Shown here: one piece after another, positions 25,287 to 33,383 of the stretch
Position numbering within the stretch: position 1 is the first letter of the stretch
How the letters are laid out: the number at the start of each line of letters is the position of its first letter
NCBI GenBank assembly: GCA_963757125.1
Contig: CAVWQP010000004.1
Span: forward strand, 434,001-498,000
Length of the DNA: 64,000 nt
Origin: CAVVSD01 sp963757125
Lineage (GTDB): Bacteria; Actinomycetota; Thermoleophilia; Solirubrobacterales; Solirubrobacteraceae
Direction: 5' to 3'
The notes under the pieces: model-generated
Told to the model about the DNA's origin: nothing
Database searches by the model: none
Seen by the model: the letters and a program-made list of their open reading frames with translations, nothing else
Position numbers and translations under genes: made by a program

Positions 25287-26737
25287 CCCCGCGGCCGCGA
25301 CGCCTGCGCTCGCGGCTCGTCCTGGCCATGGTCGGGACGAGCATCGCGACGCTGGCAGCCGCGACCCTCACCCTCCTGCCGCCGCTGGAGCACCGCCTCG
25401 AGCGCAACCAGCTCAGCGAGCTGCGCCAGCTCGCGCGGACCGCCCGCCTCGACATCGGCGCGCTGCCTCGCGACCGCCTGGGCGCGGGATCGGTCGGCGC
25501 GCGGCGCGTCGTCCGCGACCTGCGCCGCAGGGCGGGGGGCGAGGTCGCGCTGCTCGGCGCCGACGGCCAGGTCCTGGCCGACACGGATCCCGACGAGGGG
25601 GCGGGAGCCAGGACCGCGCCGCTGCCCCGCCGCGACGACGTGCGCGAGGGCGTCGTGGGCGACGTCGCGGTCGTGCGCGCGGGTGCGCGCGCCCGTGGCG
25701 GCGCGCACGTGACGCTCGTCATCCGCAAGCCGCTCGCCGACACACGTGCCGCGGCCGCGGCCGTGCGCAGCGCCCTGCCGCTCGCCGCGATCATCGGGCT
25801 GCTCACCGGCGGCGTGCTCGCTGCGCTCGCGTCCGGCGGCGTGCTGCGCCGCATGCGGCGGCTGCGCGACGACGCGCGCGCGCTGCACGACGAGGGCCTC
25901 GAGCACCCGATCGCCGTCGACGACGTCCGCGACGAGGTCGGCGAGGTGGCCCGCGCGCTCGAGGACATGCGCCGCCGGCTCCTGCGCGAGGAGACCGACC
26001 GCCAGGAGTTCCTGTCCGTCGCCTCGCACGAGCTGCGCACCCCGCTCGCCACGCTGCAGGGCAGCCTCGAGCTGCTGTCCGAGGACCTCGCCGACGGGAC
26101 CGAGGCCCGGCGCCGCGCCGACGGCGCGCTGCGCCAGACGCACCGGCTCGTGACGCTCGCGTCCGACCTGCTCGACCTCAGCCGCATCGACGGCGGCGTG
26201 CATCCGCTGCTGCAGGCGACCGAGCTCGTCGAGCTCGCAAGGCGCCTCGGCGACGACGTCCCCTTCGAGCTGGATGCCGACGCCCCGGTCCACGCGCTGG
26301 CCGACAGCGCCGCCGTCCTGCGGATCCTGGGGATCCTCGTCGACAACGCGCGCGTCCACGGCGGCGGGACGATCACCGTCGCGCTGCGGCGCGAGGGCGA
26401 CCGAGCGGTCGTCGCCGTCGAGGACGAGGGCCCCGGTCTGCCGGACGCGGGGCGCGAGCGGCTCTTCGACCGCTGGGTCCGTGGGGCCGACGCGCAGGGC
26501 CGCGCCGGGTCGGGTCTCGGGCTGGCGATCGCACGCGGGCTGGCCGAGGCGATGGACGGCGAGCTGCGCGCGGCCGGCGGGTCGCGACTGGAGCTGCGCC
26601 TGCGGGCGTGGAGCGACTACCCGGCCGCGGCCGGGGCGGGGACGCCGACCGGCTTGGCCGACGGCCGCGGCACGAACGTCGCGGCGAGGACCGCGAGCAG
26701 GCCGACGACGACCGAGGCGACGAAGGCGGCCGTGTAG
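25283..26737 (+). CDS. Sensor histidine kinase
   Basis: 484 residues as read. Membrane helix about 15-35, extracytoplasmic domain to about 155, second helix ALPLAAIIGLLTGGVLAALA, HAMP linker, HisKA box SVASHELRTPLATLQGS with His about 249, N box ILVDNARVHGGG, G1 EDEGPGLPD and G2 GSGLGLAIARG. Partner of the preceding regulator (ATGA overlap). The last 40 residues after LELRLRAW are low-complexity and overlap the convergent MFS gene by 121 bp, so the true end is doubtful. Confidence 0.85.
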   Translation: MTPRPRRLRSRLVLAMVGTSIATLAAATLTLLPPLEHRLERNQLSELRQLARTARLDIGALPRDRLGAGSVGARRVVRDLRRRAGGEVALLGADGQVLADTDPDEGAGARTAPLPRRDDVREGVVGDVAVVRAGARARGGAHVTLVIRKPLADTRAAAAAVRSALPLAAIIGLLTGGVLAALASGGVLRRMRRLRDDARALHDEGLEHPIAVDDVRDEVGEVARALEDMRRRLLREETDRQEFLSVASHELRTPLATLQGSLELLSEDLADGTEARRRADGALRQTHRLVTLASDLLDLSRIDGGVHPLLQATELVELARRLGDDVPFELDADAPVHALADSAAVLRILGILVDNARVHGGGTITVALRREGDRAVVAVEDEGPGLPDAGRERLFDRWVRGADAQGRAGSGLGLAIARGLAEAMDGELRAAGGSRLELRLRAWSDYPAAAGAGTPTGLADGRGTNVAARTASRPTTTEATKAAV

Positions 26738-28050
26738 CCGCCCTCGGTCGGCAGCCCGTCGACGCCGGTCGCGCTGCCGGTGAGGATGGCCGTGACGGCC
26801 GCGGACCCGAACGCGCCGCCTGCTGTCCGCATGATCGTGTTGATGCCGGTGGCGATGCCGACGTCGGACTGCGGCACCGCGGAGACGATGAGGTTCGCCA
26901 TCGACGCGAAGCTGAACGCGACGCCCGCCCCGAGGAAGATCCCGGCGAAGAGCAGCTGGAGCGGGGTCTCGTGGAAGAAGGTCAGCATCACGAAGCTGAC
27001 GACGGCCGCGAAGCAGCCCGTGACGAGCGTGACGCGGAAGCCGAACGCCGCGCCCAGCCGGCCCGCGACCGGGCCGACGATGAGCTGGATGATCGCGCTC
27101 GGGAGGAGGATGAGCCCGGCCGTGGTCACCGAGTCGCCGAACCCGTAGCCCGTGCTCTCCGGCGCCTGCACGAAGCGCGGGATGAGCGCGAAGGCGGAGA
27201 ACATCGCGAAGCCGATGAGGAACGTCGCGACGTTCGTGGCCAGCACCGCGCGCAGCCGTAGCAGCCGCAGGTCGATGAGGGGCTCCTCGACGACGCGCTC
27301 GACCTGCAGCCAGATCCCGAGAACGACGACCCCGCCGACGAGCAGGCCGATCGTCTTCGGGGAGCCCCAGCCCCACGAGTTCGCCTCGGTGACGCCGAGC
27401 AGGAGCAGCACGAGGCTCAGGCTCAACAGGCCGCCGCCGATCCAGTCGACCTTCGCCCCCGGGATGCGCGGCGAGCGCGGGACGAGCAGCGCCACGCCCA
27501 CCATCGCGGGGAAGGCGATGATGACGCCGCTCCAGAACAGCCACGGCACGCCCGCGTGCTCGGCGAGGATGCCCGACATCGGCAGGCCGATCCCGCCGCC
27601 GACGCCGAACACCGCGCTCAGCAGGCCGATCGCACCCGCGACCCGCAGCGGCGGGAAGGTGTCCCTGATGATCCCGAACGCGAGCGGGAAGATGCCGCCC
27701 GCGGCGCCCGAGATCGCCCGGCCGGCGATGACCCAGCCGATGCTCGGCGCGAGCGCGCACATGATCGAGCCGATGCACAGGAGCCCGAGGACGATCGGCA
27801 GGACGCGGTCCTTGCCGTAGAGGTCGCCGAGCTTGCCGAAGATCGGCGTGGCGACGGACGCCGCCAGGAAGAACGCGGTCAGGACCCACGACGTCGCCTC
27901 GGGGCCTGCGTCGAAGTGGTCGGCGATCGTCGGCAGCGCCGGGAACACCATGGTCTGCGACAGCGCGTAGGCCATCCCCGCGAGCAGGAGGACGGAGATG
28001 ATCGGTGCCGTGCGCTGCGCGACGGGGACGGTGAGCGCAGGGGTCTGCAC
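26617..28050 (-). CDS. MFS efflux transporter, DHA2 (14-TMS) family
   Basis: 477 residues, about 14 membrane helices. The family motif A region is FGKLGDLYGKDRVLP, and motif C-like glycines occur in GVGGGIGLPMSGILAEHAG. The repeat GGIFPLAFGIIRDTFP is shared with the second transporter at 53795-55225. Proton-driven export of drugs or toxic metabolites is the family role. Divergent from its own TetR gene, with dyads between them. The 3' end runs 121 bp into the kinase gene on the other strand. Confidence 0.85.
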   Translation of the reverse strand: MQTPALTVPVAQRTAPIISVLLLAGMAYALSQTMVFPALPTIADHFDAGPEATSWVLTAFFLAASVATPIFGKLGDLYGKDRVLPIVLGLLCIGSIMCALAPSIGWVIAGRAISGAAGGIFPLAFGIIRDTFPPLRVAGAIGLLSAVFGVGGGIGLPMSGILAEHAGVPWLFWSGVIIAFPAMVGVALLVPRSPRIPGAKVDWIGGGLLSLSLVLLLLGVTEANSWGWGSPKTIGLLVGGVVVLGIWLQVERVVEEPLIDLRLLRLRAVLATNVATFLIGFAMFSAFALIPRFVQAPESTGYGFGDSVTTAGLILLPSAIIQLIVGPVAGRLGAAFGFRVTLVTGCFAAVVSFVMLTFFHETPLQLLFAGIFLGAGVAFSFASMANLIVSAVPQSDVGIATGINTIMRTAGGAFGSAAVTAILTGSATGVDGLPTEGGYTAAFVASVVVGLLAVLAATFVPRPSAKPVGVPAPAAAG

Positions 28051-28066
28051 GGGCCCGCGAATGTAC

Positions 28067-28104
28067 CACTAGCGGAGTGCCTCACTCCGGTTCACCGGTT
28101 AGTG
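28067..28104. promoter_or_regulatory. Nested dyads in the MFS/TetR intergenic region
   Basis: CGGAGTG-CCT-CACTCCG (28073-28089) is a perfect 7-bp inverted repeat. It is framed by CACTA (28067-28071) and TAGTG (28100-28104). The position between two divergent genes, 17-54 bp from the transporter ATG, is that of a TetR operator controlling both. Confidence 0.5.
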
Positions 28105-28114
28105 TGCGCGGGCG

Positions 28115-28723
28115 ATGCCGCTCACCGAGCGCCCGCTCAGGGCAGACGCCGAGCGCAACCGCCGCCGGATCCTCGAGGCCGCGGCGACGGTCATCGCACG
28201 CGACGGCGTCGAGGCGTCGGTCGAGGCGATCGCACGCGAGGCGGGGCTCGGCATGGGGACCCTGTACCGGCGGTTCGCGTGCAAGGACGACCTCGTCCGC
28301 GCGATCCTCGCGGAGCGGGCCGAGATCACGCTGACCGAGATGGCCGCCGGCGGAGCCGCGGACGACCCGTGGGACGCGCTCGCCGGGAGCATCACGGCGC
28401 TCGCGGCCGGGTTCGCGGGTGACCAGGGGCTCTTCGACGCGGTCGCCGAGGCCGGCGGGCGACCGCAGCTGCTCGAGGTGCGCTCGAGGTTCCTCGAGGC
28501 GATGGGACCGGTCCTCGCGGACGCGCGCGCGGCGGAGGTCGTCCGCGACGACGTGACCGTCACGGACCTCGTGACCCTCGCGTCGATCGTGACCCGCGTG
28601 CCGCCGAGCGCGCGCGAGGTCGACGCCCGGATCTGGGAGCGCTTCCTCGGCCTCGCGCTCGACGGGCTGCGCCCGGGTGCGGCGTCGGTGCTGCCGCGGG
28701 CGCCGTTGCCGGCTCGGTTGTGA
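28115..28723 (+). CDS. TetR family transcriptional regulator
   Basis: 202 residues. The helix-turn-helix is seen in RILEAAATVIARDGVEASVE and AREAGLGMGTLYRRFACKDD. The C-terminal domain is of the kind found in drug-efflux repressors. Divergently transcribed from the DHA2 transporter 64 bp away with dyads between them, so it most likely represses the pump until an exported compound binds. ATG at 28115. Confidence 0.85.
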   Translation: MPLTERPLRADAERNRRRILEAAATVIARDGVEASVEAIAREAGLGMGTLYRRFACKDDLVRAILAERAEITLTEMAAGGAADDPWDALAGSITALAAGFAGDQGLFDAVAEAGGRPQLLEVRSRFLEAMGPVLADARAAEVVRDDVTVTDLVTLASIVTRVPPSAREVDARIWERFLGLALDGLRPGAASVLPRAPLPARL

Positions 28724-28729
28724 CGCTCC

Positions 28730-29329
28730 TCAGATGATCCGCGCCGCCTGATCGAAGTCCAACCGCGGCAGCCGCTCCGGGAACCACGCGCCCTCGGCCG
28801 GCTCGCCGATGTTGATCACGACGATCGACCTCCAGGTCGAGTCCGCGAAGAACTCGCCGTCGACCCCGGCCGCGTCGAAGCCCGCCATCGGCCCCGCCGC
28901 CAGCCCCACGGCCCGGACGGCGAGCACGAAGTACCCCGCCTGCAGCGACGCGTTGAAGCGCGCGTGGCGCTCGCGCAGGTCCGGTTCGCCGGCGTAGCGC
29001 TCGCGCGCGTGCGCACGGGTCGGGAACAGCTGCGGGATGAACTCGTGGAAGTCCAGGTCGACCGCCAGCACCGCCGTCGCGGGGGCGGTCGACGTCTTGT
29101 CCCGGTTGCCGTCGGACATGTGCGGGAGCAGCCGCGCCCGCGCCTCAGGCGACTGCACGAAGAGGATCCGCAGCGGGTTCGTGTTCGACTGCGTCGGCGC
29201 GTAGTGGAACAGCTCGTAGATGTCGCGCAGCTGCTCGTCGGTGACCGGCGTGTCGGTGAACTTGTTCGCGCTGCGCGCCTCCGTGAACAGGAGCGCGCGC
29301 CCGTCCGCGTCGAGCTCACCGAGGGGCAA
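28730..29329 (-). CDS. Nitroreductase-family malonic semialdehyde reductase (RutE-like)
   Basis: 199 residues. ARSANKFTDTPVTDEQLRDI, ELFHYAPTQSNTNPLRILFV and GYFVLAVRAVGLAAGPMAGF are close to the RutE/HadB-type nitroreductases, FMN enzymes that reduce malonic semialdehyde to 3-hydroxypropionate with NAD(P)H. None of the other uracil-pathway genes are nearby, so the physiological substrate may be another semialdehyde. It overlaps the upstream SDR gene by 14 bp and forms a two-gene leftward operon opposite the glutamine synthetase operon. Confidence 0.75.
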   Translation of the reverse strand: MPLGELDADGRALLFTEARSANKFTDTPVTDEQLRDIYELFHYAPTQSNTNPLRILFVQSPEARARLLPHMSDGNRDKTSTAPATAVLAVDLDFHEFIPQLFPTRAHARERYAGEPDLRERHARFNASLQAGYFVLAVRAVGLAAGPMAGFDAAGVDGEFFADSTWRSIVVINIGEPAEGAWFPERLPRLDFDQAARII

Positions 29330-30089
29330 GGCGCACCGCCGCGTCGAGGCGGATGGTCTCCGCGTTGATGTAGCCGTTCTGCGCGAGGTCCACGACGAGC
29401 TGCGCGTACTCCTCGGGGAGCCCGAGGCGCTGCGGGAACGGCATCGCCTGCGCGAGCGACTCGCGGGCCGCGTCCGGCAGCCCGCCCACCATCGGCGTGT
29501 CGAAGATGCCGGGCGCGATCGCGTTGACGCGGATCCCGTGCTGCGCGAGGTCGCGCGCGGCCGGGAGCGTCATGCCGACGATCCCGCCCTTCGACGCCGA
29601 GTAGGCGACCTGCCCGATCTGCCCGTCGTAGGCCGCCACCGACGCCGTGCCGACGTGCATGCCGCGCTCGCCGTCGATCGGCTCGTTCTCGACCATCGCC
29701 TGCGCGGCCGCGAGCAGCAGGTGGAACGTCCCGATGAGGTTGACCTCGATCGTCTTGCGGAACGCGCCGGGGTCGTGCGGCCCGCGCTTGGAGAGGATGC
29801 GGCCCACCACGCCGATCCCGGCGCAGGCCACGCTGTAGCGCAGACCGTCCTCGTGCAGCGCCGCCGCCTCGTTGACCGCGACCTGCACGTCGTCGGGATC
29901 GGTGACGTCGGTGCGCCGGAAGCTCGCGAGCGTCCCGAGGCGCTCGGCCGTCGCCGTCCCGACCTCGTCGTTGACGTCCGCCAGCAGGACCGCGACGCCC
30001 TCCGCGATGAGCGCCTCCGCGGTCGCTGCGCCGAGGCCTGATGCGCCGCCGCTGACGATCGCCGCTCCGGTCAATGCCCGTCGTGCCAT
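29316..30089 (-). CDS. Short-chain dehydrogenase/reductase
   Basis: 257 residues from the ATG at 30089 (a GTG at 30101 adds four). NAD(P)-binding VSGGASGLGAATAEAL, DVTDPDDV, CAGIGVVGR and catalytic YSASKGG with a preceding Ser are seen. The C-terminal FPQRLGLPEEYAQLVVDL resembles 3-hydroxyacyl-CoA dehydrogenase type 2. Oxidises a secondary alcohol or reduces the ketone; substrate unknown. Translationally coupled to the nitroreductase gene. Its promoter faces the glutamine synthetase promoter and shares the dyad at 30106-30123. Confidence 0.8.
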   Translation of the reverse strand: MARRALTGAAIVSGGASGLGAATAEALIAEGVAVLLADVNDEVGTATAERLGTLASFRRTDVTDPDDVQVAVNEAAALHEDGLRYSVACAGIGVVGRILSKRGPHDPGAFRKTIEVNLIGTFHLLLAAAQAMVENEPIDGERGMHVGTASVAAYDGQIGQVAYSASKGGIVGMTLPAARDLAQHGIRVNAIAPGIFDTPMVGGLPDAARESLAQAMPFPQRLGLPEEYAQLVVDLAQNGYINAETIRLDAAVRLAPR

Positions 30090-30105
30090 CTTGGACCCCA
30101 CTCTC

Positions 30106-30123
30106 TTGTACCCATTTGTTCAA
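30106..30123. promoter_or_regulatory. 18-bp dyad TTGTAC-N6-GTTCAA, candidate GntR operator
   Basis: Imperfect inverted repeat (one mismatch in six) between the SDR and glutamine synthetase genes. The same layout, ATGGAC-N6-GTCCAA, occurs at 39393-39410 in the permease/flavoprotein promoter. The shared form WTGKAC-N6-GTYCAA suggests one regulator for the island, most likely the HutC-type GntR at 36526-37383. A TATGGT at 30132-30137 could be the -10 for glnT. Confidence 0.5.
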
Positions 30124-30172
30124 GCCGCTGGTATGGTGCCGCCGACCCACGACCCAGGCGAGGGAGACGACG

Positions 30173-31657
30173 ATGCCAGACGCGAGCCCCGACGGCGGTG
30201 CCACCCCGGTCGCCATCCCCCCGTACACGTTCGGGGGCGGTGTCGAGACGGTGCTGCAGAGCGCTCGTGCGAGCATGCCCCCGAAGACGCTCGAGGAAGC
30301 CCGGAACCAACCCGGCCGTGCCGCGCAGATCGAGGCGCTCACGCGCAAGATCGAGGCCGAGGGCATCAAGTACGTCTTCTTCCAGCAGGTCTCCATCACC
30401 GGGCGCGTCATGGGCAAGGGCGTCGTGTCGTCGTTCTTCCCCCAGGTCGCCCAGAAGGGCTACCAGCTCGTCTACGGGGCGACCGCCAACCTCTTCACCG
30501 ACCGCCTCGGCAACTACATCGGGTTCGGCCCCGAGGAGTCCGAGCTCGCGGCGATCGCGGACCTCGACACGTTCGCCGTGCTGCCCTGGGACTCGCGCGT
30601 CGCGCGTGTGTACTGCGACTGCTACGACACGGAGACCGGCGAGCTGTTCGACGCGGACCCCCGCCAGAACCTCAAGCGCATCGTCTCCGAGTTCGAGGAG
30701 GAGCTCGGGCTGCACTTCCTCATCGGCATCGAGCCCGAGATGATGTGGCTGCGCAAGCCGCGCGACGGCGAGGAGCCGCAGGGCGTCACGAAGCCCTACT
30801 GCTACCACATCCATCAGTTCGAGGAGCTCCGTCCCGTGCTGCTCGACGTGGTGGAGTACGGCCAGGCGCTCGGGCTCGACATGAGCTACGGCGACCACGA
30901 GGACGCGCCCGGCCAGCTCGAGCTGAACTTCCGCTTCGACCGCCCGGTCAAGACGGCGGACAACATCACGACGTACCGGCAGATCTGCGCCGCGGTCGGG
31001 CGCAAGCACGACCTGCTGCCGACGTTCATGCCCAAGCCGTTCACCGGCGTGTCGGCCAACGGCCATCACCACCACTTCACGCTCTGCGACGACGATGGCA
31101 ACAACGTCTTCCACGACCCGAGCGGGCCCGCGCAGCTCTCCCCCATCGCGCTCAACTTCCTCGGCGGCCTGCTCGACCACTTCCACGCGCTCATGTGCGT
31201 CGGCAACCCGACGGTCAACTCGTACTGCCGCATGTGGGACACCGGGTTCTGGGCGCCGATCTACAAGAACTGGGGCTGGCAGAACCGCACCACCACGGTG
31301 CGCGTCGCGAGCGGGGGGCGCTTCGAGTACCGCGGCGTTGACTCCTCCAGCAACCCGTACCTGACGGTCGCGGCGCTGCTGCGGGCCGGTCTGGACGGCA
31401 TCCGCAACGAGAGCGACCCGGGCGAGCCGCAGAGCGGCAACACCTACGAGCTGCTCGAGGCGGGCGAGGACATCGAGAAGGTGCCGGACTCGCTCGGCGC
31501 CGCGCTCGTTGCGCTCGCCGCCGACGAGGTCGTGCAGAGCGCGATGCCCGGCCGGCTCTACAAGGTGTTCGAGCACTACAAGCGCGACGAGTGGGAGCGC
31601 TACCTGGCCGCCGTCACCGACTGGGAGCGCGACGAATACCTGGAGGTCCTCCCCTAG
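30173..31657 (+). CDS. glnT: Type III glutamine synthetase-like ligase (GlnT / gamma-glutamylmethylamide synthetase type)
   Basis: 494 residues from the ATG at 30173. Catalytic-domain motifs: GIEPEMMWLRKP (metal Glu), GDHEDAPGQLELNF, NGHHHHFTLCDDDG and the Arg-rich NRTTTVRVASGGRFEYRG. Followed directly by glxB, glxC and glxD. This is the arrangement of N-methylglutamate synthase loci, where this ligase joins glutamate to methylamine (or ammonia). The amine specificity cannot be read from the sequence. First gene of a six-gene operon ending at 36529. Confidence 0.8.
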   Translation: MPDASPDGGATPVAIPPYTFGGGVETVLQSARASMPPKTLEEARNQPGRAAQIEALTRKIEAEGIKYVFFQQVSITGRVMGKGVVSSFFPQVAQKGYQLVYGATANLFTDRLGNYIGFGPEESELAAIADLDTFAVLPWDSRVARVYCDCYDTETGELFDADPRQNLKRIVSEFEEELGLHFLIGIEPEMMWLRKPRDGEEPQGVTKPYCYHIHQFEELRPVLLDVVEYGQALGLDMSYGDHEDAPGQLELNFRFDRPVKTADNITTYRQICAAVGRKHDLLPTFMPKPFTGVSANGHHHHFTLCDDDGNNVFHDPSGPAQLSPIALNFLGGLLDHFHALMCVGNPTVNSYCRMWDTGFWAPIYKNWGWQNRTTTVRVASGGRFEYRGVDSSSNPYLTVAALLRAGLDGIRNESDPGEPQSGNTYELLEAGEDIEKVPDSLGAALVALAADEVVQSAMPGRLYKVFEHYKRDEWERYLAAVTDWERDEYLEVLP

Positions 31658-31659
31658 CC

Positions 31660-32592
31660 ATGTGCGGCATCGCCGGACTCATCTACAAGAACGGCTCGAC
31701 GTCCATCGGCGACGACATGTCCCGCATGCTCCAGTCGATGAAGCACCGCGGGCCGGACTCGACCGGCTATGCGCTGTACCGGCCGCCGTCGGACGACTGG
31801 GTCATGCACGTCAAGCTCGCCGACGTCAACGCGGAGCGCGACTTCGAGTTCGACCAGCGCATCCGCCGCAACCGCGGCGAGGTCCGCCGGCGGCTCGAGG
31901 CCGCGGGGGCGCAGGTGATCGACACCCTCGACACCAGCCCCCACGCGATGACCGTGATGTTCTCCTTCGACGGCGACGACCTCAAGCCGCTCGCCGACCG
32001 CGTCGAGGACATCCGGGGCACCGAGGTGCTCTCGCTCGGCCACACGCTGGAGATCATCAAGGACATCGGCGACGCGGCGACGGTCGCCGGCGACTACGGC
32101 CTGAAGGGCTTCCACGGGACGCACGGCATCGGCCACGTCCGCATGGCGACCGAGTCCGACGTCGACATCTCGGGCGCCCATCCGTACTGGGCGTATCCGT
32201 TCTCCGACATCGCCGTCGTCCACAACGGCCAGCTCACGAACTACCACCAGTGGCGCCGGCGCCTGGAGCGCGCCGGGCACCGGTTCCAGTCCGAGTGCGA
32301 CTCCGAGATCATCGCCGTCTACCTCGCCGAGCGGATCGAGGGCGGCGACTCCCTCGAGGGCGCGATGAACCGCAGCCTCGAGGAGCTCGACGGCGTCTTC
32401 ACGTACCTCGCCGTCACCGGCGACGAGCTCGGCATGGCCAAGGACGAGCTGGCGGCGAAGCCGCTCGTCCTCTACGAGGGCGACGACGTCGTCGCCCTCG
32501 CCTCCGAGGAGATCGCCATCCGCGCGGTCCTCGACCGCGAGATCGACACCTACGACCCGTACGAGAGCGAGGTGATGGTGTGGCAGCGGTAG
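31660..32592 (+). CDS. glxB: Class II glutamine amidotransferase, GlxB / N-methylglutamate synthase subunit A type
   Basis: 310 residues. The mature N terminus is MCGIAGLIYKNG, with Cys2 the Ntn nucleophile. MKHRGPDSTGYALY, GHVRMATESDVDISGAHPYW and HNGQLTNYHQWRRRLE are the conserved amidotransferase motifs. The ATG starts 2 bp after the ligase stop, and the gene overlaps glxC by 13 bp. Releases the amide or amine from a gamma-glutamyl donor and passes it to the FMN synthase subunit. Confidence 0.85.
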   Translation: MCGIAGLIYKNGSTSIGDDMSRMLQSMKHRGPDSTGYALYRPPSDDWVMHVKLADVNAERDFEFDQRIRRNRGEVRRRLEAAGAQVIDTLDTSPHAMTVMFSFDGDDLKPLADRVEDIRGTEVLSLGHTLEIIKDIGDAATVAGDYGLKGFHGTHGIGHVRMATESDVDISGAHPYWAYPFSDIAVVHNGQLTNYHQWRRRLERAGHRFQSECDSEIIAVYLAERIEGGDSLEGAMNRSLEELDGVFTYLAVTGDELGMAKDELAAKPLVLYEGDDVVALASEEIAIRAVLDREIDTYDPYESEVMVWQR

Positions 32593-33374
32593 AGGACAAC
32601 GGTCGCGCCGCGACGATGGACGACCGCGGGCTCGTCGAGCTGAACGACACCGTCCCCCACGTCTCCGAGATCGCGGACGGCAAGGCGACGTTCGACGCCA
32701 AGGACCTGACGACCAGGCAGATCAACCTCGAGCTGCGCTCGCTGATCTACGACCAGGGCATCCTCGACGTCACCGTCCAGAACCCGGGCGCGCGGCACTC
32801 GCTGGGCGTCGGCATCCTCGCCCGCTGCCGGGTCCGCTTCGAGGGCTCGATCGGCTACTTCGCCTGCGGGCTCATCGACGGCCCCGAGATCCACATCACC
32901 GGCCGCGTGGGCTGGTCGGCGTGCGAGAACATGATGTCCGGCGTCGTGATCATCGACGGCAACGCCGGCTCGCTGACCGGCGCGGCGATGCGCGGCGGCG
33001 ACCTGCTCGTCAAGGGCCGCGTCGGCGCCCGCACGGGCATCGACCAGAAGGGCGGCACGATCATCGTCTGCGGCGACGCGGGCTCGAACACCGCCTTCAT
33101 GATCCAGCGCGGCCGCCAGATCATCCTGGGCAATGCGGGGCCCGGCCTGGGCGACTCGATGTACGACGGCGAGCTGTACGTCGCCGGCAAGGTCAAGTCG
33201 CTCGGCGTCGACTGCGTGCCCGGCGAGTGGACCGACGCCGACACCGAGCTCGTCGAGCGCAAGTTCCGCATCTACGGGCTGGGCAGCCCGCCCGAGATGC
33301 AGAAGTTCGTCTGCGGCAAGAAGCTCTACAACTACGACACGCTCGAGCCGAGCGAGCGCAAGCTCGTCCTGTAG
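32580..33374 (+). CDS. glxC: GXGXG-domain glutamate synthase subunit, GlxC type
   Basis: 264 residues from a GTG at 32580 inside the glxB end (ATG 32616 is an alternative). The right-handed beta-helix repeats are visible as SACENMMSGVVIIDGNAGSL, GDLLVKGRVGARTGIDQKGG and IVCGDAGSNTAFMIQRGRQI. They correspond to the C-terminal GXGXG domain of large-subunit glutamate synthase (PF01493), here a free subunit. Structural partner of GlxB and GlxD in the N-methylglutamate/glutamate synthase complex. Confidence 0.85.
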   Translation: MAAVEDNGRAATMDDRGLVELNDTVPHVSEIADGKATFDAKDLTTRQINLELRSLIYDQGILDVTVQNPGARHSLGVGILARCRVRFEGSIGYFACGLIDGPEIHITGRVGWSACENMMSGVVIIDGNAGSLTGAAMRGGDLLVKGRVGARTGIDQKGGTIIVCGDAGSNTAFMIQRGRQIILGNAGPGLGDSMYDGELYVAGKVKSLGVDCVPGEWTDADTELVERKFRIYGLGSPPEMQKFVCGKKLYNYDTLEPSERKLVL

Positions 33375-33383
33375 GAGGCACCC

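Noticed and set aside
24479..28069. A single 1462-codon minus-strand frame appearing to fuse transporter-like sequence with the GT2 enzyme.
   Set aside because: Only the last 265 codons (GT2) are real. The upstream part is antisense to the two-component genes and out of frame with the transporter.
28730..29329. Part of a uracil-degradation (rut) operon because of the RutE-like gene.
   Set aside because: No rutA, B, C, D, F or G homologue is adjacent. The flavin reductase at 43224 is 14 kb away and coupled to a different operon.
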